Origin: an uncultured Eubacterium sp.
GTDB lineage: Bacteria; Bacillota; Clostridia; Peptostreptococcales; Anaerovoracaceae
Assembly (NCBI GenBank): GCA_900543485.1
Contig: UQRM01000013.1
Coordinates: 1-61,040, forward strand
Length of the DNA: 61,040 nt
Reading direction: 5' to 3'
A program made the position numbers and the translations under genes. Below the pieces are notes generated by a model that made no database searches, was not told the DNA's origin, and saw nothing but the letters and a program-made list of their open reading frames with translations. Within the stretch, counting starts at the first letter, position 1; each line of letters opens with the position of its first letter. Below are positions 52,341-60,163 of this stretch, in pieces.

Positions 52341-52778
52341 TCAGAATATGAGATCGAATCCGTAGCATCCCTTGTCGAATCCGTATTTTTCGTAAAAAGC
52401 ATGGGCCTCTGTTCTCGGCATGCCGGAATCCAGGACGATGCCCTTGCATCCCCGTTCCGCTGCCTGTCTTTTGACTTCATCCATGATGGCAACGCCGTAA
52501 CCCTTTCCGCGCACATCTTCAGCTGTGATTATCCCGGAAAGATAACATGTCATCCCTGAGAGCCAGAAGGTGTGAAAAAAAGCACAGTGGCAGAAGCCGC
52601 AGTATTGGCCGTTTTCCACGGCGAAGAATACTGAACAGACCGGGTCGTCGATGACCTGGCGGTAGATGTCTTTTATTTCGTCTTTATCATAAGTGTTGTA
52701 TGACCACAGTTTTTCAATGAAATCGAAAGCTGCATCGAAGTCTTCCATAGTTGCTTTTTTGAATTTCATTCTCGTCAC
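52341..52778 (-). CDS. GNAT-family N-acetyltransferase
   Basis: A 145-residue acetyltransferase. The acetyl-CoA loop is VRGKGYGVAIMDEVKRQA (R/Q-x-x-G-x-G/A), preceded by the LSGIITAEDV strand and followed by HAFYEKYGFDKGCYGFDLIF at the C-terminus. Substrate is unknown. It lies 12 nt after the EFR1-type gene and is probably cotranscribed with it. Confidence 0.88.
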   Translation of the reverse strand: MTRMKFKKATMEDFDAAFDFIEKLWSYNTYDKDEIKDIYRQVIDDPVCSVFFAVENGQYCGFCHCAFFHTFWLSGMTCYLSGIITAEDVRGKGYGVAIMDEVKRQAAERGCKGIVLDSGMPRTEAHAFYEKYGFDKGCYGFDLIF

Positions 52779-52790
52779 CTCGTTTCCTCG

Positions 52791-53621
52791 CTACAGAAAC
52801 AATTCGCTCTCAGAACGGCGGGAGTAGTTGGATCTCAGCATCTCGACATGGGACAGGAAAGCCGGGTCATCGAAATACTTAGCGCCTGTCGGACATTTTT
52901 TGATGCATGCGTGGCATTTTATGCAGATGCCGGTTACCTGAGACGGGTCTTCAGCGGAGATGGATCCCATAGGGCATGTTTTCACGCAAGTGCCGCATCC
53001 GGTGCAGATATCCTCTTTCGTCTTCGGCTTTGCCTTGAGGAATACGGCAGGCTTGCCGTCGATGCCCAGAGGTGTATAATACGGACCGACAGGATCGTCG
53101 CCCCGTACAGTTATGGGAGCAGGGATATTGTCTGCGTCGATGGAAGAGGTTTTTGCCGCGATTTCCTCCGCGAACTTTTTCAGCTGCTCCATATCGCCAC
53201 CGTCAGGTCTGCCGGGAGCCAGTTGATCTGAAAATACATGCTCGGTCACTACTCCGGCCCCTGCGATGGTGTGAAAACCGTTGAGTTCCAGCTGATTTCG
53301 CAGCTCTATGAGGGCATTGTCGAAATTTCTGTTCCCAAAACAGACTACAGGAACTGCCAGAGCGCCGTCAGCTTTGAAAAGTTCCTGGACGAAAGGAAGG
53401 AATTTGTTGGGTACGCGGCCGGCGTAGACGGGCGTGCCGAAAATCACCAGCTCATCAGGCCCGTAGTTCCTTACGCTGCCGCGGGTCTCAGGAAGGGTGA
53501 AATCATCGGATCCCAGTGGGACATCCAGAACTTTTGCGGCTCTTTCCGCTATGGCCGACGTGACTTTCTTTACGTTTCCCGTAGGACTGATGTATACTGC
53601 GTTTACTTTTGAGATTTTCAT
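52791..53621 (-). CDS. EFR1-type flavodoxin-ferredoxin protein
   Basis: A 276-residue protein. The N-terminal flavodoxin-like domain (about 1-155) has YISPTGNVKKVTSA as phosphate loop and VIFGTPVYAGRVPNKFLPF. Two [4Fe-4S] motifs follow (CTGCGTCVKTCPMGSI and CIKCHACIKKCPTGAKYF). This is the EFR1 (EFR1-family ferrodoxin) architecture, common in anaerobes, where FMN and clusters shuttle electrons in the cytoplasm; no substrate is known. AAAGGAG lies about 12 nt upstream of the start at 53621. It is the first gene of a unit with the GNAT gene. Confidence 0.92.
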   Translation of the reverse strand: MKISKVNAVYISPTGNVKKVTSAIAERAAKVLDVPLGSDDFTLPETRGSVRNYGPDELVIFGTPVYAGRVPNKFLPFVQELFKADGALAVPVVCFGNRNFDNALIELRNQLELNGFHTIAGAGVVTEHVFSDQLAPGRPDGGDMEQLKKFAEEIAAKTSSIDADNIPAPITVRGDDPVGPYYTPLGIDGKPAVFLKAKPKTKEDICTGCGTCVKTCPMGSISAEDPSQVTGICIKCHACIKKCPTGAKYFDDPAFLSHVEMLRSNYSRRSESELFL

Positions 53622-54013
53622 GACGTTACAGGCTCCTTTCGATATTTACATATATGTTAATATTAATACAAAACAGGGCCACCGTCAATTTCGTTGGACG
53701 GATGGACAACAGCTACGTGCAGCAGCCTACGCGGGGAATGCGGCATTGCATCTTGCGGCGGGCAGACGGAAAAATGAGAAAAACGAAGAGGATGTTGATT
53801 ATGACCCGTTACAAAGATATCCCGATATTATACTTAAAACTGCACTGGTCAAGAAAAAAGCCAGCTGATGGTTTATTCTTGCTAAAAATGCTTTGAGATC
53901 ATTGGTTGTTGGCAAATTTTCGCAAGTTTACGAAGACTTTACATGATCGTGATAATATATACTGACATGATGTGTTAAAGTTATGAAACAGGGAAAGCCT
54001 GGAAAAGCAAAAC

Positions 54014-54044
54014 AAAACCCCGGAACGTTGAAATTCCGAGGTTT
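54014..54044 (-). terminator. Terminator, probably of the displaced tRNA
   Basis: AAACCCCGGAA (54015-54025) pairs with TTCCGAGGTTT (54034-54044), with one mismatch. Read on the minus strand the stem ends GGGGTTTTGTTTTGC. It stands 6 nt after the CCA end of the tRNA fragment on that strand, where a tRNA terminator is expected. Confidence 0.78.
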
Positions 54045-54049
54045 ATAAT

Positions 54050-54075
54050 TGGTACTCCCTAGGGGAGTCGAACCC
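54050..54075 (-). other. tRNA 3'-end fragment, probable attachment site (attL)
   Basis: On the minus strand this reads as the end of a tRNA: GGG-TTCGACT-CCCCT (T-arm with T-loop), then AGGGAGT, A and CCA. The 5' strand of the T-stem breaks off after three pairs and no tRNA body follows, so it is only the 3' end. Tyrosine recombinases commonly integrate at tRNA 3' ends and leave such a copy. The intact tRNA should lie at the far end of the element, beyond this window. The amino-acid identity is not determined. Confidence 0.7.
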
Positions 54076-54173
54076 ATTTAAAGTAAAGAAAAGTAAAGAC
54101 TTACATGCGTCCAAGCACATGGATTTTAAATTCTATGTGCTTTTTTATTGGAAGAATTAGGGAGGGAAAGCAA

Positions 54174-54419
54174 ATGACACTGAGAAATTTTCTGAAGCTC
54201 CACCAGGACGGAGTTGCTACAAAGTGCGTGTCTATCCATTTACTGCCGTATAACAATGAAAAGCATGGCTACACGAAAACATATTTTGAAGAAGCCGACC
54301 AGGAAGAACTGGAAGAGGATGAAATCTTCAAAGAAATCCGGAATAAGCAGGTACACCACTTTAACATTATCGGCGGCGGCATGTATCCGGTGGAACTCTG
54401 CATTTACCTGGAGGGGTAG
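54174..54419 (+). CDS. Hypothetical small acidic protein
   Basis: An 81-residue protein I do not recognise. It starts TLRNFLKLHQDG, has an acidic middle (EEADQEELEEDEIFKE) and ends PVELCIYLEG. Small proteins of this type are frequent near the ends of Firmicutes integrative elements. GGGAGG lies about 8 nt ahead of the ATG at 54174. It is the first gene inside the element. Confidence 0.65.
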   Translation: MTLRNFLKLHQDGVATKCVSIHLLPYNNEKHGYTKTYFEEADQEELEEDEIFKEIRNKQVHHFNIIGGGMYPVELCIYLEG

Positions 54420-54468
54420 CGGAAAAGAGCTGGTGAAGAAGAGAGATCAGGAAAGAGAGGGTAACGAA

Positions 54469-54684
54469 ATGAGAAGTGTAAAAATAAAACAAACATTAGA
54501 ATTCACGTTTTTTGTTGATGATGAAGTAACCGAAGAAGAGGCGATAGCTGCAGGGAATAGTATTTTGGCTACCGACTCGGTCCCATTTAATGAATATGAA
54601 ATGATAGAAGCTGAAATAACTATAGAAAACAAAAGTAATGTTATTCCTTTATTTAATGATTATCAAAAGCTTACTTTACAGTAA
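54469..54684 (+). CDS. Hypothetical small acidic protein
   Basis: A 71-residue protein of unknown family. It is beta-rich by appearance (VKIKQTLEFTFFVDDEV, EAEITIENKSNVIPLF) with acidic helix EVTEEEAIAAGNSI between. The ribosome binding site AGAGAGG precedes the ATG at 54469; an open frame further upstream is in the shadow of the previous gene. No function can be given. Confidence 0.6.
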   Translation: MRSVKIKQTLEFTFFVDDEVTEEEAIAAGNSILATDSVPFNEYEMIEAEITIENKSNVIPLFNDYQKLTLQ

Positions 54685-54728
54685 GATAATACAGATTGTG
54701 CGGCCAGAAAATGAAGGGAGGGAATAAG

Positions 54729-55292
54729 TTGAAGACGGAAAGTGCCAGTGCCAAAGGTTTGCACCCAAAAGTAATGCATGTGCGTCTGACGTTTACAGAG
54801 GAATTACTAGGCATAGAAAGCGGTGAATGGCAGAATAAAGAGGGAATGCAGAAAAAAACAGTTTTTCCCCGCAATTACAAAGGGCAGCCGTTCATGCGGG
54901 ATTATCAGATCAAAGGCTATTTTAAAGACACCTGTGGAATTTTAAAAGAAATAGGTTCAAGTGAATCAAGAGCGTTGAGACAATATAAAAAGGTGATCGA
55001 TGGTTTGATTTTCATAAAAGACAAACAGAACGTAATAAATTTTGATGGAGAAATTCGTGACTGCAGACGTTCATTGCGGAAACACACCCCAGATGGAGAA
55101 ATAGTTGTGCCGGTATACTCAGAAGCCATTCCTGCCGGAGCCACTATAGATTTTACGATCGTGTATATGGATAATACACTGGAGAATGCTATAAGAGAGT
55201 GGCTCGATTACGGGAAATACCGGGGAACCGGACAGTGGAGAAATGCCGGAAAAGGCAAATTCATATGGCAGGAAATTAATGACAACCAGTAA
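54729..55292 (+). CDS. Hypothetical protein, RAMP-like features
   Basis: A 187-residue protein. The C-terminal part GATIDFTIVYMDNTLENAIREWLDYGKYRGTGQWRNAGKGKF has the order strand, helix and glycine-rich loop that is typical of RAMP (Cas7/Cas6-like ferredoxin) folds, and GKYRGTGQWRNAGKGKF resembles their G-loop. There are no other CRISPR genes here. Similar genes occur in prophages and mobile elements, from memory and unconfirmed. The start is TTG at 54729 after GGGAGG; the frame is open to 54696 without a better signal. It lies 70 nt before parA. Confidence 0.6.
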   Translation: MKTESASAKGLHPKVMHVRLTFTEELLGIESGEWQNKEGMQKKTVFPRNYKGQPFMRDYQIKGYFKDTCGILKEIGSSESRALRQYKKVIDGLIFIKDKQNVINFDGEIRDCRRSLRKHTPDGEIVVPVYSEAIPAGATIDFTIVYMDNTLENAIREWLDYGKYRGTGQWRNAGKGKFIWQEINDNQ

Positions 55293-55362
55293 CATGAAGT
55301 AAAGGTGAAAAAACAGAAAGATTGATGAAGTGAACGAACAATAATGTGAAGGAGAAAATGAA

Positions 55363-56178
55363 ATGGGAAGAACAATAGGAATTTGCAACCATAAAGGCGG
55401 CGTGGGGAAAACAACTACAGCGGTAGCGATGGCACGATGCCTGACAGATCTTGGGTATAGAGTCCTTCTTGTAGACCTAGATGACAGCGGTAACCCATCA
55501 CTTTCAAAAAATTTAGGGGTTGAAGCAAATATAGAAGAAGGAGAGCCAAATCTTATAGACGTGCTGGATCCCATATTAAAGGGAAGGCCACTTAACAGAA
55601 AAGTCCTTCATGACAGTATTGTACAGCACAATGAAGGATACTTTGTTTTGCCATCAGATAAAAGCTTATCAGGACTTTCTATATCCATCATATCGAGCGT
55701 TGCAAAAGACAAGACGACGATATTGAAAACAGCGTTGGAGCCGTTGAAGGAACTTTTCGATTATATTATTTTAGATGCCGCTCCGTCTCTTACACTTCTG
55801 CAGACAAATCTTATGGCAGCATGTGATGATGTAATTATAGTGACGCAGCCGCAAGGTGCATCCGTGGACGGCATTGCAGAAATGATAGAAACGCTGAGCG
55901 AGATAAAAAAACAGATAAGTCCTGATTTAAGGATGGTTGGTGTGCTTGTTGTAATGTATGATGGACGAACAAATTATAACAAGGATAAGACTGCGATAAT
56001 AGTTGAACAATTGAGGGAACAGGGCGTTCCCGTTTTTAATACAATAATTCCGCGTTCTACAGTTGCGGAAAGCTGGGTGGAAGCGCACACGTCTCTTGTA
56101 GGATACAAACCGAACAGCAAGCCGAGTGTAGCATATCGAGAATTTACAAAGGAGTATTTATCACTGGAAGGGAAATAA
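55363..56178 (+). CDS. parA: ParA-family partition ATPase
   Basis: A 271-residue Soj/ParA ATPase. The deviant Walker A is CNHKGGVGKTTTAVAMA, Walker A' is LLVDLDDSGNPS and Walker B is YIILDAAPS. It has no N-terminal DNA-binding domain (type Ib or chromosomal-like). It forms an operon with parB (13 nt apart). In an integrated element it would keep the excised circular form or aid transfer. Candidate centromere palindromes are at 56661-56689 and 59684-59710. Confidence 0.92.
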   Translation: MGRTIGICNHKGGVGKTTTAVAMARCLTDLGYRVLLVDLDDSGNPSLSKNLGVEANIEEGEPNLIDVLDPILKGRPLNRKVLHDSIVQHNEGYFVLPSDKSLSGLSISIISSVAKDKTTILKTALEPLKELFDYIILDAAPSLTLLQTNLMAACDDVIIVTQPQGASVDGIAEMIETLSEIKKQISPDLRMVGVLVVMYDGRTNYNKDKTAIIVEQLREQGVPVFNTIIPRSTVAESWVEAHTSLVGYKPNSKPSVAYREFTKEYLSLEGK

Positions 56179-56191
56179 GGGGTGTGTAGAG

Positions 56192-57172
56192 ATGGCTGGA
56201 AATGTAAGAGATGGTTTTTTGGATGTATTGCTTACAGGTAATGTCAATATAGAAGAAGAACAATTGAACGAGCTTGTTCAGGAGAACAAGGAAAAAATAG
56301 AAATGATTCCTCTGGACATGATAAGGGAGTATCCGGCTCACAAATTCCGCAGAATAAAGAAATGGGATGAGTTTGTAGAAAGTGTAAAGCAACATGGGAT
56401 ATTGATGCCGTTGCTGCTGACAGAAGACACAAACAATCCGGGGGAATACGTGATTTTAGCGGGACATAACAGGTGTGCGGCAGCAGAAGAACTGGGAATG
56501 ACAGATGTTCCTGCAATTCTGATGGACGTTGATGAAATAGAGGCATCAATCATAGTAGGAGTGTCAAATACCCAGAGGGAAGAAGTTACAGACTTGGAAT
56601 GGGGCTGGGCTTATCGAACCACATATGAGCTTATTAAGAAGCAGGGCGCAAGATCTGATCTGACTTCTGGTCACGCTGACCAAAAGTCAGAAAATATATC
56701 TTCCCTTGATGTTCTTGCCGGGAAGTACGGAGTAAGCCCCAAAACAATTCAGCGAAAAATGAGACTTACATATCTTAGTGACGGTCTCGCAGAGCTTCTT
56801 GATGCAGGGAAAATAAAACAAGATGTGGCAATAGATCTGTCATATCTTAAAGGGGCAGAACAGGATGCCGTCTATTCAATTATTACAGAAAAGAATAATC
56901 AGGTAGGCATAACGGCAGCAGCATCCGGGTTACTTAAAGAACGGTCGCAAGATGTTGTGGAGGCTCTATCGACAAAAGAAATACGGGAAATCATCTTTGG
57001 GGATGATTCTATAAACTCGTATGTTAAGAAAACGAGTTTTACAGTCCCTATTGACTACTTCCCTCCTGTTCTAAAAAAGAAAAGGGAGCGAGAAGAGTAC
57101 GTTTTAAAAGCAATAGAATATATAAAGGAAAACGGTATAGTCCTGGAAATAAATTCAGATGAGGATATATAA
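56192..57172 (+). CDS. parB: ParB-family partition protein
   Basis: A 326-residue protein. The N-terminal ParB/Srx domain (about 30-120) has MIPLDMIREYPAHKFRR and the AGHNRCAAAEEL box. A helix-turn-helix follows (LDVLAGKYGVSPKTIQRKMRLTYLSDGLAELL). A C-terminal domain of about 100 residues follows that. Codons around 157-166 (SGHADQKSE) are encoded by a 29-bp near-palindrome that is repeated downstream. ParB binds centromere sites and loads by CTP hydrolysis in its family. The ATG follows AAGGGGTG. Confidence 0.9.
   Translation: MAGNVRDGFLDVLLTGNVNIEEEQLNELVQENKEKIEMIPLDMIREYPAHKFRRIKKWDEFVESVKQHGILMPLLLTEDTNNPGEYVILAGHNRCAAAEELGMTDVPAILMDVDEIEASIIVGVSNTQREEVTDLEWGWAYRTTYELIKKQGARSDLTSGHADQKSENISSLDVLAGKYGVSPKTIQRKMRLTYLSDGLAELLDAGKIKQDVAIDLSYLKGAEQDAVYSIITEKNNQVGITAAASGLLKERSQDVVEALSTKEIREIIFGDDSINSYVKKTSFTVPIDYFPPVLKKKREREEYVLKAIEYIKENGIVLEINSDEDI
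56661..56689. repeat. Long palindrome inside parB, candidate parS-like site
   Basis: TGACTTCTGGTCA - CGC - TGACCAAAAGTCA, a 13+3+13 palindrome with one mismatch, lies within the parB coding sequence. Its core TGGTCACGCTGACCAAAAGT is repeated exactly at 59689-59708. Confidence 0.7.
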
Positions 57173-57173
57173 A

Positions 57174-57539
57174 ATGAATACACATACAATTGTGGGTGTT
57201 GTTTGCCAGGAACCTGAAATAAGAGATGGTAATAATCCATATATAAAACTGAGGGTACAGGATAAGACAAAATACAATGGTAATGAGAATCCCAACAATA
57301 ACTTTCACTGCCTGAAATATGGTGACAAGGAATACCTGGAAGATATGCTTGGGAGTCTTCAGGTAGGAACAGGCGTATACCTTACGGGAGAGGGACTGTA
57401 TAATAAAATGGGGTATTACAATATTATAATAAGCAAGATCGAGGTTCTAAATAAGATTGAAGTTGAAGTTACGGAAAGATATCAAAGTTATTATGAAGAA
57501 GCCTTTGATTCTGAACATGAAGATGATAGGAAAGAATAG
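57174..57539 (+). CDS. OB-fold (SSB-like) protein
   Basis: A 121-residue protein. The start MNTHTIVGVVCQEPEIRDGN, strands LRVQDKTKYNG and FHCLKYGDKEYLEDML, and VGTGVYLTGEGLYNKMGYYNIIISKIEVL resemble the strands of an OB fold such as single-strand DNA-binding proteins. The C-terminal tail is acidic (EAFDSEHEDDRKE), as in SSB. Conserved SSB aromatic residues are not clear, so this is a tentative call. It lies directly after parB and 10 nt before the topoisomerase gene, which fits a DNA-processing role. Confidence 0.6.
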   Translation: MNTHTIVGVVCQEPEIRDGNNPYIKLRVQDKTKYNGNENPNNNFHCLKYGDKEYLEDMLGSLQVGTGVYLTGEGLYNKMGYYNIIISKIEVLNKIEVEVTERYQSYYEEAFDSEHEDDRKE

Positions 57540-57548
57540 GTGATTGCA

Positions 57549-59576
57549 ATGATCGTGATATTGACTGAAAAACCCAGCGCAGGCAGAAATTTTGCCAAAG
57601 CGCTTGGAGGAAACAGAGGTACATTTGATAATGAAATGTATGAAATCGTATCAGCGCGTGGGCATCTGTTTGGGTTGTTGCCTCCGGAGATGCAGGTAAG
57701 TGAAAATCTTTCAGAAAAATATAAGACTTGGGATATGAACAATCTTCCGTGGAAGTATGAGGATATACAATGGAAAAAAGGGAAGCTGAAAGGTTGCAGC
57801 GAAACTATAGAAAATATAAAAAAAGAAGTTGTAAAGGCAAGTGAAGTGGTTATTGCCACAGATGTGGATCCGTCCGGCGAGGGTGATTTATTAGCCTGGG
57901 AGATAATCAGCTATATAGGTTGGAATGGAAAAACAAGCCGTATGTATTTTGTTGATGAATCGGAAAAATCCATACAGAATGCGTTTAGGGAGAGGAAAGC
58001 CATATCTTCAAGGAAAGAAGAGTCCGGAGACTATATGAAGGCAGAAACGCGCGAAAGATGGGACTATATGTCTATGCAATTTACGCGTGCAGCTACGTTG
58101 GCGGCAAAGGGAAAAGGCTTTAAGAATACGGTCAGGCAAGGCAGATTAAAATCTGTGATGGTATATATGGTTGGTAGACAACTTGATACAATAAAGAATT
58201 ATAGGAAAATACCATTTTATGAAGTGAGGTTTAAAGACGAAAACGGCAACTCGTTTTTAATAAAGGACAATGAAAACCGTTTTGAGAAAAAAGAAGATGT
58301 TAATATTTCTCAATATACTGTAAGCGATGTGGTAGTAGATGAAAAGGTTTTGAGAAAAAAAGCACCCGGTAAGCTTTTAGATCTTGCCGGGCTTTCGTCT
58401 ATTTTGGCAGAGAAAGGATTTAAGGCAGATAAAATACTTTCTACATATCAAAAGATGTATGAAGCCCAAATTGTTTCATATCCTCGAACTGAGGATAAGG
58501 TAATAACGCCAGAACAATTTGACGAGTTGTTGCCGCTCATCGATAAAATCGCTGATGTAGTATGCGTAAATAAAAGCCTTCTTAAAATCAGAACACCACG
58601 GAAAACGCATGTTAAAACAGGAGGTGCCCATGGGGCAAACAGACCGGGAACCAACGTGCCGAAGAGTCTGTCGAACTTAGAGGAATATGGAAAAGAAGCG
58701 CCCCATATATATGAAATTCTTGCAAAAAACTATCTGGCAATGTTTGGCGAAGATTATGAGTACATTCAGGAAAAAGGACATTTAAATAAATATCCTGAAT
58801 ATAAAGCGGTAGCAAATATTCCTAAAAAACCAGGCTTTAAGCAGATTTTTGACAGTGAGCCGGAGAATGAGGAAGAAGAAAAGCAACATTCATTAGGTAA
58901 AAATGCTACGCCATATATATTTGAGGGGGCCAACAGCAGGCCGCAGAAACCTACGATGAAATGGCTTGCAAAACAGCTTGAAAAATATAATGTTGGGACC
59001 GGTGCTACGAGAACCTCTACTTTGGCCGAGATTACAAAAACAGGAGATGGCTGGGCACTCATGGAAGAAAATAAAGGGGCGCTTACTCTTACAGATTGTG
59101 GCCAGGTTTCCTATACACTTCTTGATGGCTGCAAAATAGCAGACGTTAAAATCACTGAGGACTTGTTCCAGGCAATGAAAAATGTAGGAAATTTTAAAGA
59201 GAATCCCGAATCTGTGCTGAAACATATAGATGACCTGCTTTTGCATGACATGATCAAATTCAAAGAGAACGCCGAAGATATAAAAAAGCTGAAGCTTTCC
59301 GGTACCGGTGAGCCTGTTGGATATTGCCCGGCATGTGGAAAACCAGTAATCGAATATTCAAAATCATATGGCTGCAGTGGATATAAAGATGGTTGTAAAT
59401 TTACGATATGGAAAAAGATTGCCGGAAAGAATATAACAAGAAGAGTTGCGGAGGAATTGCTTGCGAGAGGTGAAACGAAAAAAATGAGTGGATTTAAAAG
59501 CAAGACCGGCAAAACATTTTCGGCAAAACTGAAGATAAATGAAGCTGGTAATGGTATAAAAATGATATTTAAATAG
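57549..59576 (+). CDS. topB: DNA topoisomerase III (type IA)
   Basis: A 675-residue type IA topoisomerase. The Toprim domain starts VILTEKPSAGRNFAKALGG and carries ATDVDPSGEGDLLAWE. The catalytic Tyr is Y311 in SYPRTEDK, followed by R313. A C-terminal zinc-finger-like part has CPACGKPV and GCSGYKDGCKFTIWKKI. TopB genes are regular cargo of Firmicutes conjugative elements. It cuts and passes single strands during replication or transfer. The ATG at 57549 follows AGGTGA at good spacing; GTG at 57540 is less likely. Confidence 0.93.
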   Translation: MIVILTEKPSAGRNFAKALGGNRGTFDNEMYEIVSARGHLFGLLPPEMQVSENLSEKYKTWDMNNLPWKYEDIQWKKGKLKGCSETIENIKKEVVKASEVVIATDVDPSGEGDLLAWEIISYIGWNGKTSRMYFVDESEKSIQNAFRERKAISSRKEESGDYMKAETRERWDYMSMQFTRAATLAAKGKGFKNTVRQGRLKSVMVYMVGRQLDTIKNYRKIPFYEVRFKDENGNSFLIKDNENRFEKKEDVNISQYTVSDVVVDEKVLRKKAPGKLLDLAGLSSILAEKGFKADKILSTYQKMYEAQIVSYPRTEDKVITPEQFDELLPLIDKIADVVCVNKSLLKIRTPRKTHVKTGGAHGANRPGTNVPKSLSNLEEYGKEAPHIYEILAKNYLAMFGEDYEYIQEKGHLNKYPEYKAVANIPKKPGFKQIFDSEPENEEEEKQHSLGKNATPYIFEGANSRPQKPTMKWLAKQLEKYNVGTGATRTSTLAEITKTGDGWALMEENKGALTLTDCGQVSYTLLDGCKIADVKITEDLFQAMKNVGNFKENPESVLKHIDDLLLHDMIKFKENAEDIKKLKLSGTGEPVGYCPACGKPVIEYSKSYGCSGYKDGCKFTIWKKIAGKNITRRVAEELLARGETKKMSGFKSKTGKTFSAKLKINEAGNGIKMIFK

Positions 59577-59888
59577 AAACGGATAAACTGTTTAGAAAGC
59601 AAAAATGAGAGTGATTAGAGTATTCCCGTACCGGACAAGTTATACGCCGGAAGGCGCATATGAAAAAAGGGACAGATTGGAGTAACTTTTGGTCACGCTG
59701 ACCAAAAGTTTTAGATTAAAGAACGGCAAAGCCAGCATAAGGAGACAATGGAAGACCATGAAGTAAAGCGAACAAATAAAACCAACAGAATCAGATAACA
59801 TAAATAGTGAACATAAAAACATGTTATAAATTCCTGATATATTTTTCATGCATAAAGTATGTTATAAATGACTCAGAGGGAAAAAATC
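59577..59888. other. Non-coding region with palindrome
   Basis: This 312-nt stretch after topB contains the perfect palindrome listed at 59684-59710 and AT-rich DNA. ATGTTATAAATtCCTGA and ATGTTATAAATGACT near 59821 and 59857 form an imperfect direct repeat just before the RHH-like gene, possibly an operator. No gene is supported. Confidence 0.5.
59684..59710. repeat. Perfect 27-bp palindrome, second copy of the parB-internal site
   Basis: AACTTTTGGTCA - CGC - TGACCAAAAGTT is a perfect 12+3+12 palindrome in non-coding DNA. It shares the 20-bp core TGGTCACGCTGACCAAAAGT with the site at 56661-56689. It could be a parS-like centromere or a bidirectional terminator; a U-run is weak (GTTTTAG). Confidence 0.75.
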
Positions 59889-60080
59889 ATGGAGAAAATA
59901 AAAATTCCGAAAGAAAAGTTGAGGGGTGAGGAAGAATTCAAGACATTTTCTATTCGCATACCCAATGAGTTATATTATAAATTAAACGATTTATGCAGCA
60001 AGACGGAACTTAGCAGAAATGAAGTGATAACGATTCTATTAAAAGAAGCAAGTGATGTGGCAGAAATAGAAGGAAAATAA
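59889..60080 (+). CDS. Ribbon-helix-helix-like protein
   Basis: A 63-residue protein. FKTFSIRIPNELYYKLNDLCSKTELSRNEVITILLKEA fits a ribbon-helix-helix DNA-binding fold: one strand followed by two helices, with NEV at the second helix. Such proteins regulate plasmid or conjugation genes. The start at 59889 is preferred over 59868 because GAGGG lies 9 nt upstream. A direct repeat just upstream (59821-59871) may be its own operator. Confidence 0.7.
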   Translation: MEKIKIPKEKLRGEEEFKTFSIRIPNELYYKLNDLCSKTELSRNEVITILLKEASDVAEIEGK

Positions 60081-60163
60081 ATCGGTGAAAGAAACCCTGC
60101 ATTGTCCGTATTTTGGTACAGCGCAGGGTGATATAATATCCCGAAAGATAAGGAGGAGTGAAA

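Larger units (their letters stand above)
53622..54173. other. Boundary region between backbone and integrated element
   Basis: No gene is supported in 53622-54013; open frames there lack ribosome binding sites and have unlikely protein composition. The region then holds a terminator (54014-54044), the tRNA 3'-end fragment (54050-54075) and, just inside the element, an AGTAAAGA repeat (54081-54097) that could be an integrase arm site. Confidence 0.6.

Noticed and set aside
53654..53896. Small open frames between the EFR1-type gene and the attachment site
   Set aside because: No ribosome binding site, overlapping alternatives in other frames and no recognisable protein features.
54050..54075. 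Complete tRNA gene
   Set aside because: Only the T-arm, acceptor 3' strand and CCA are present; anticodon and D arms are absent on either side.
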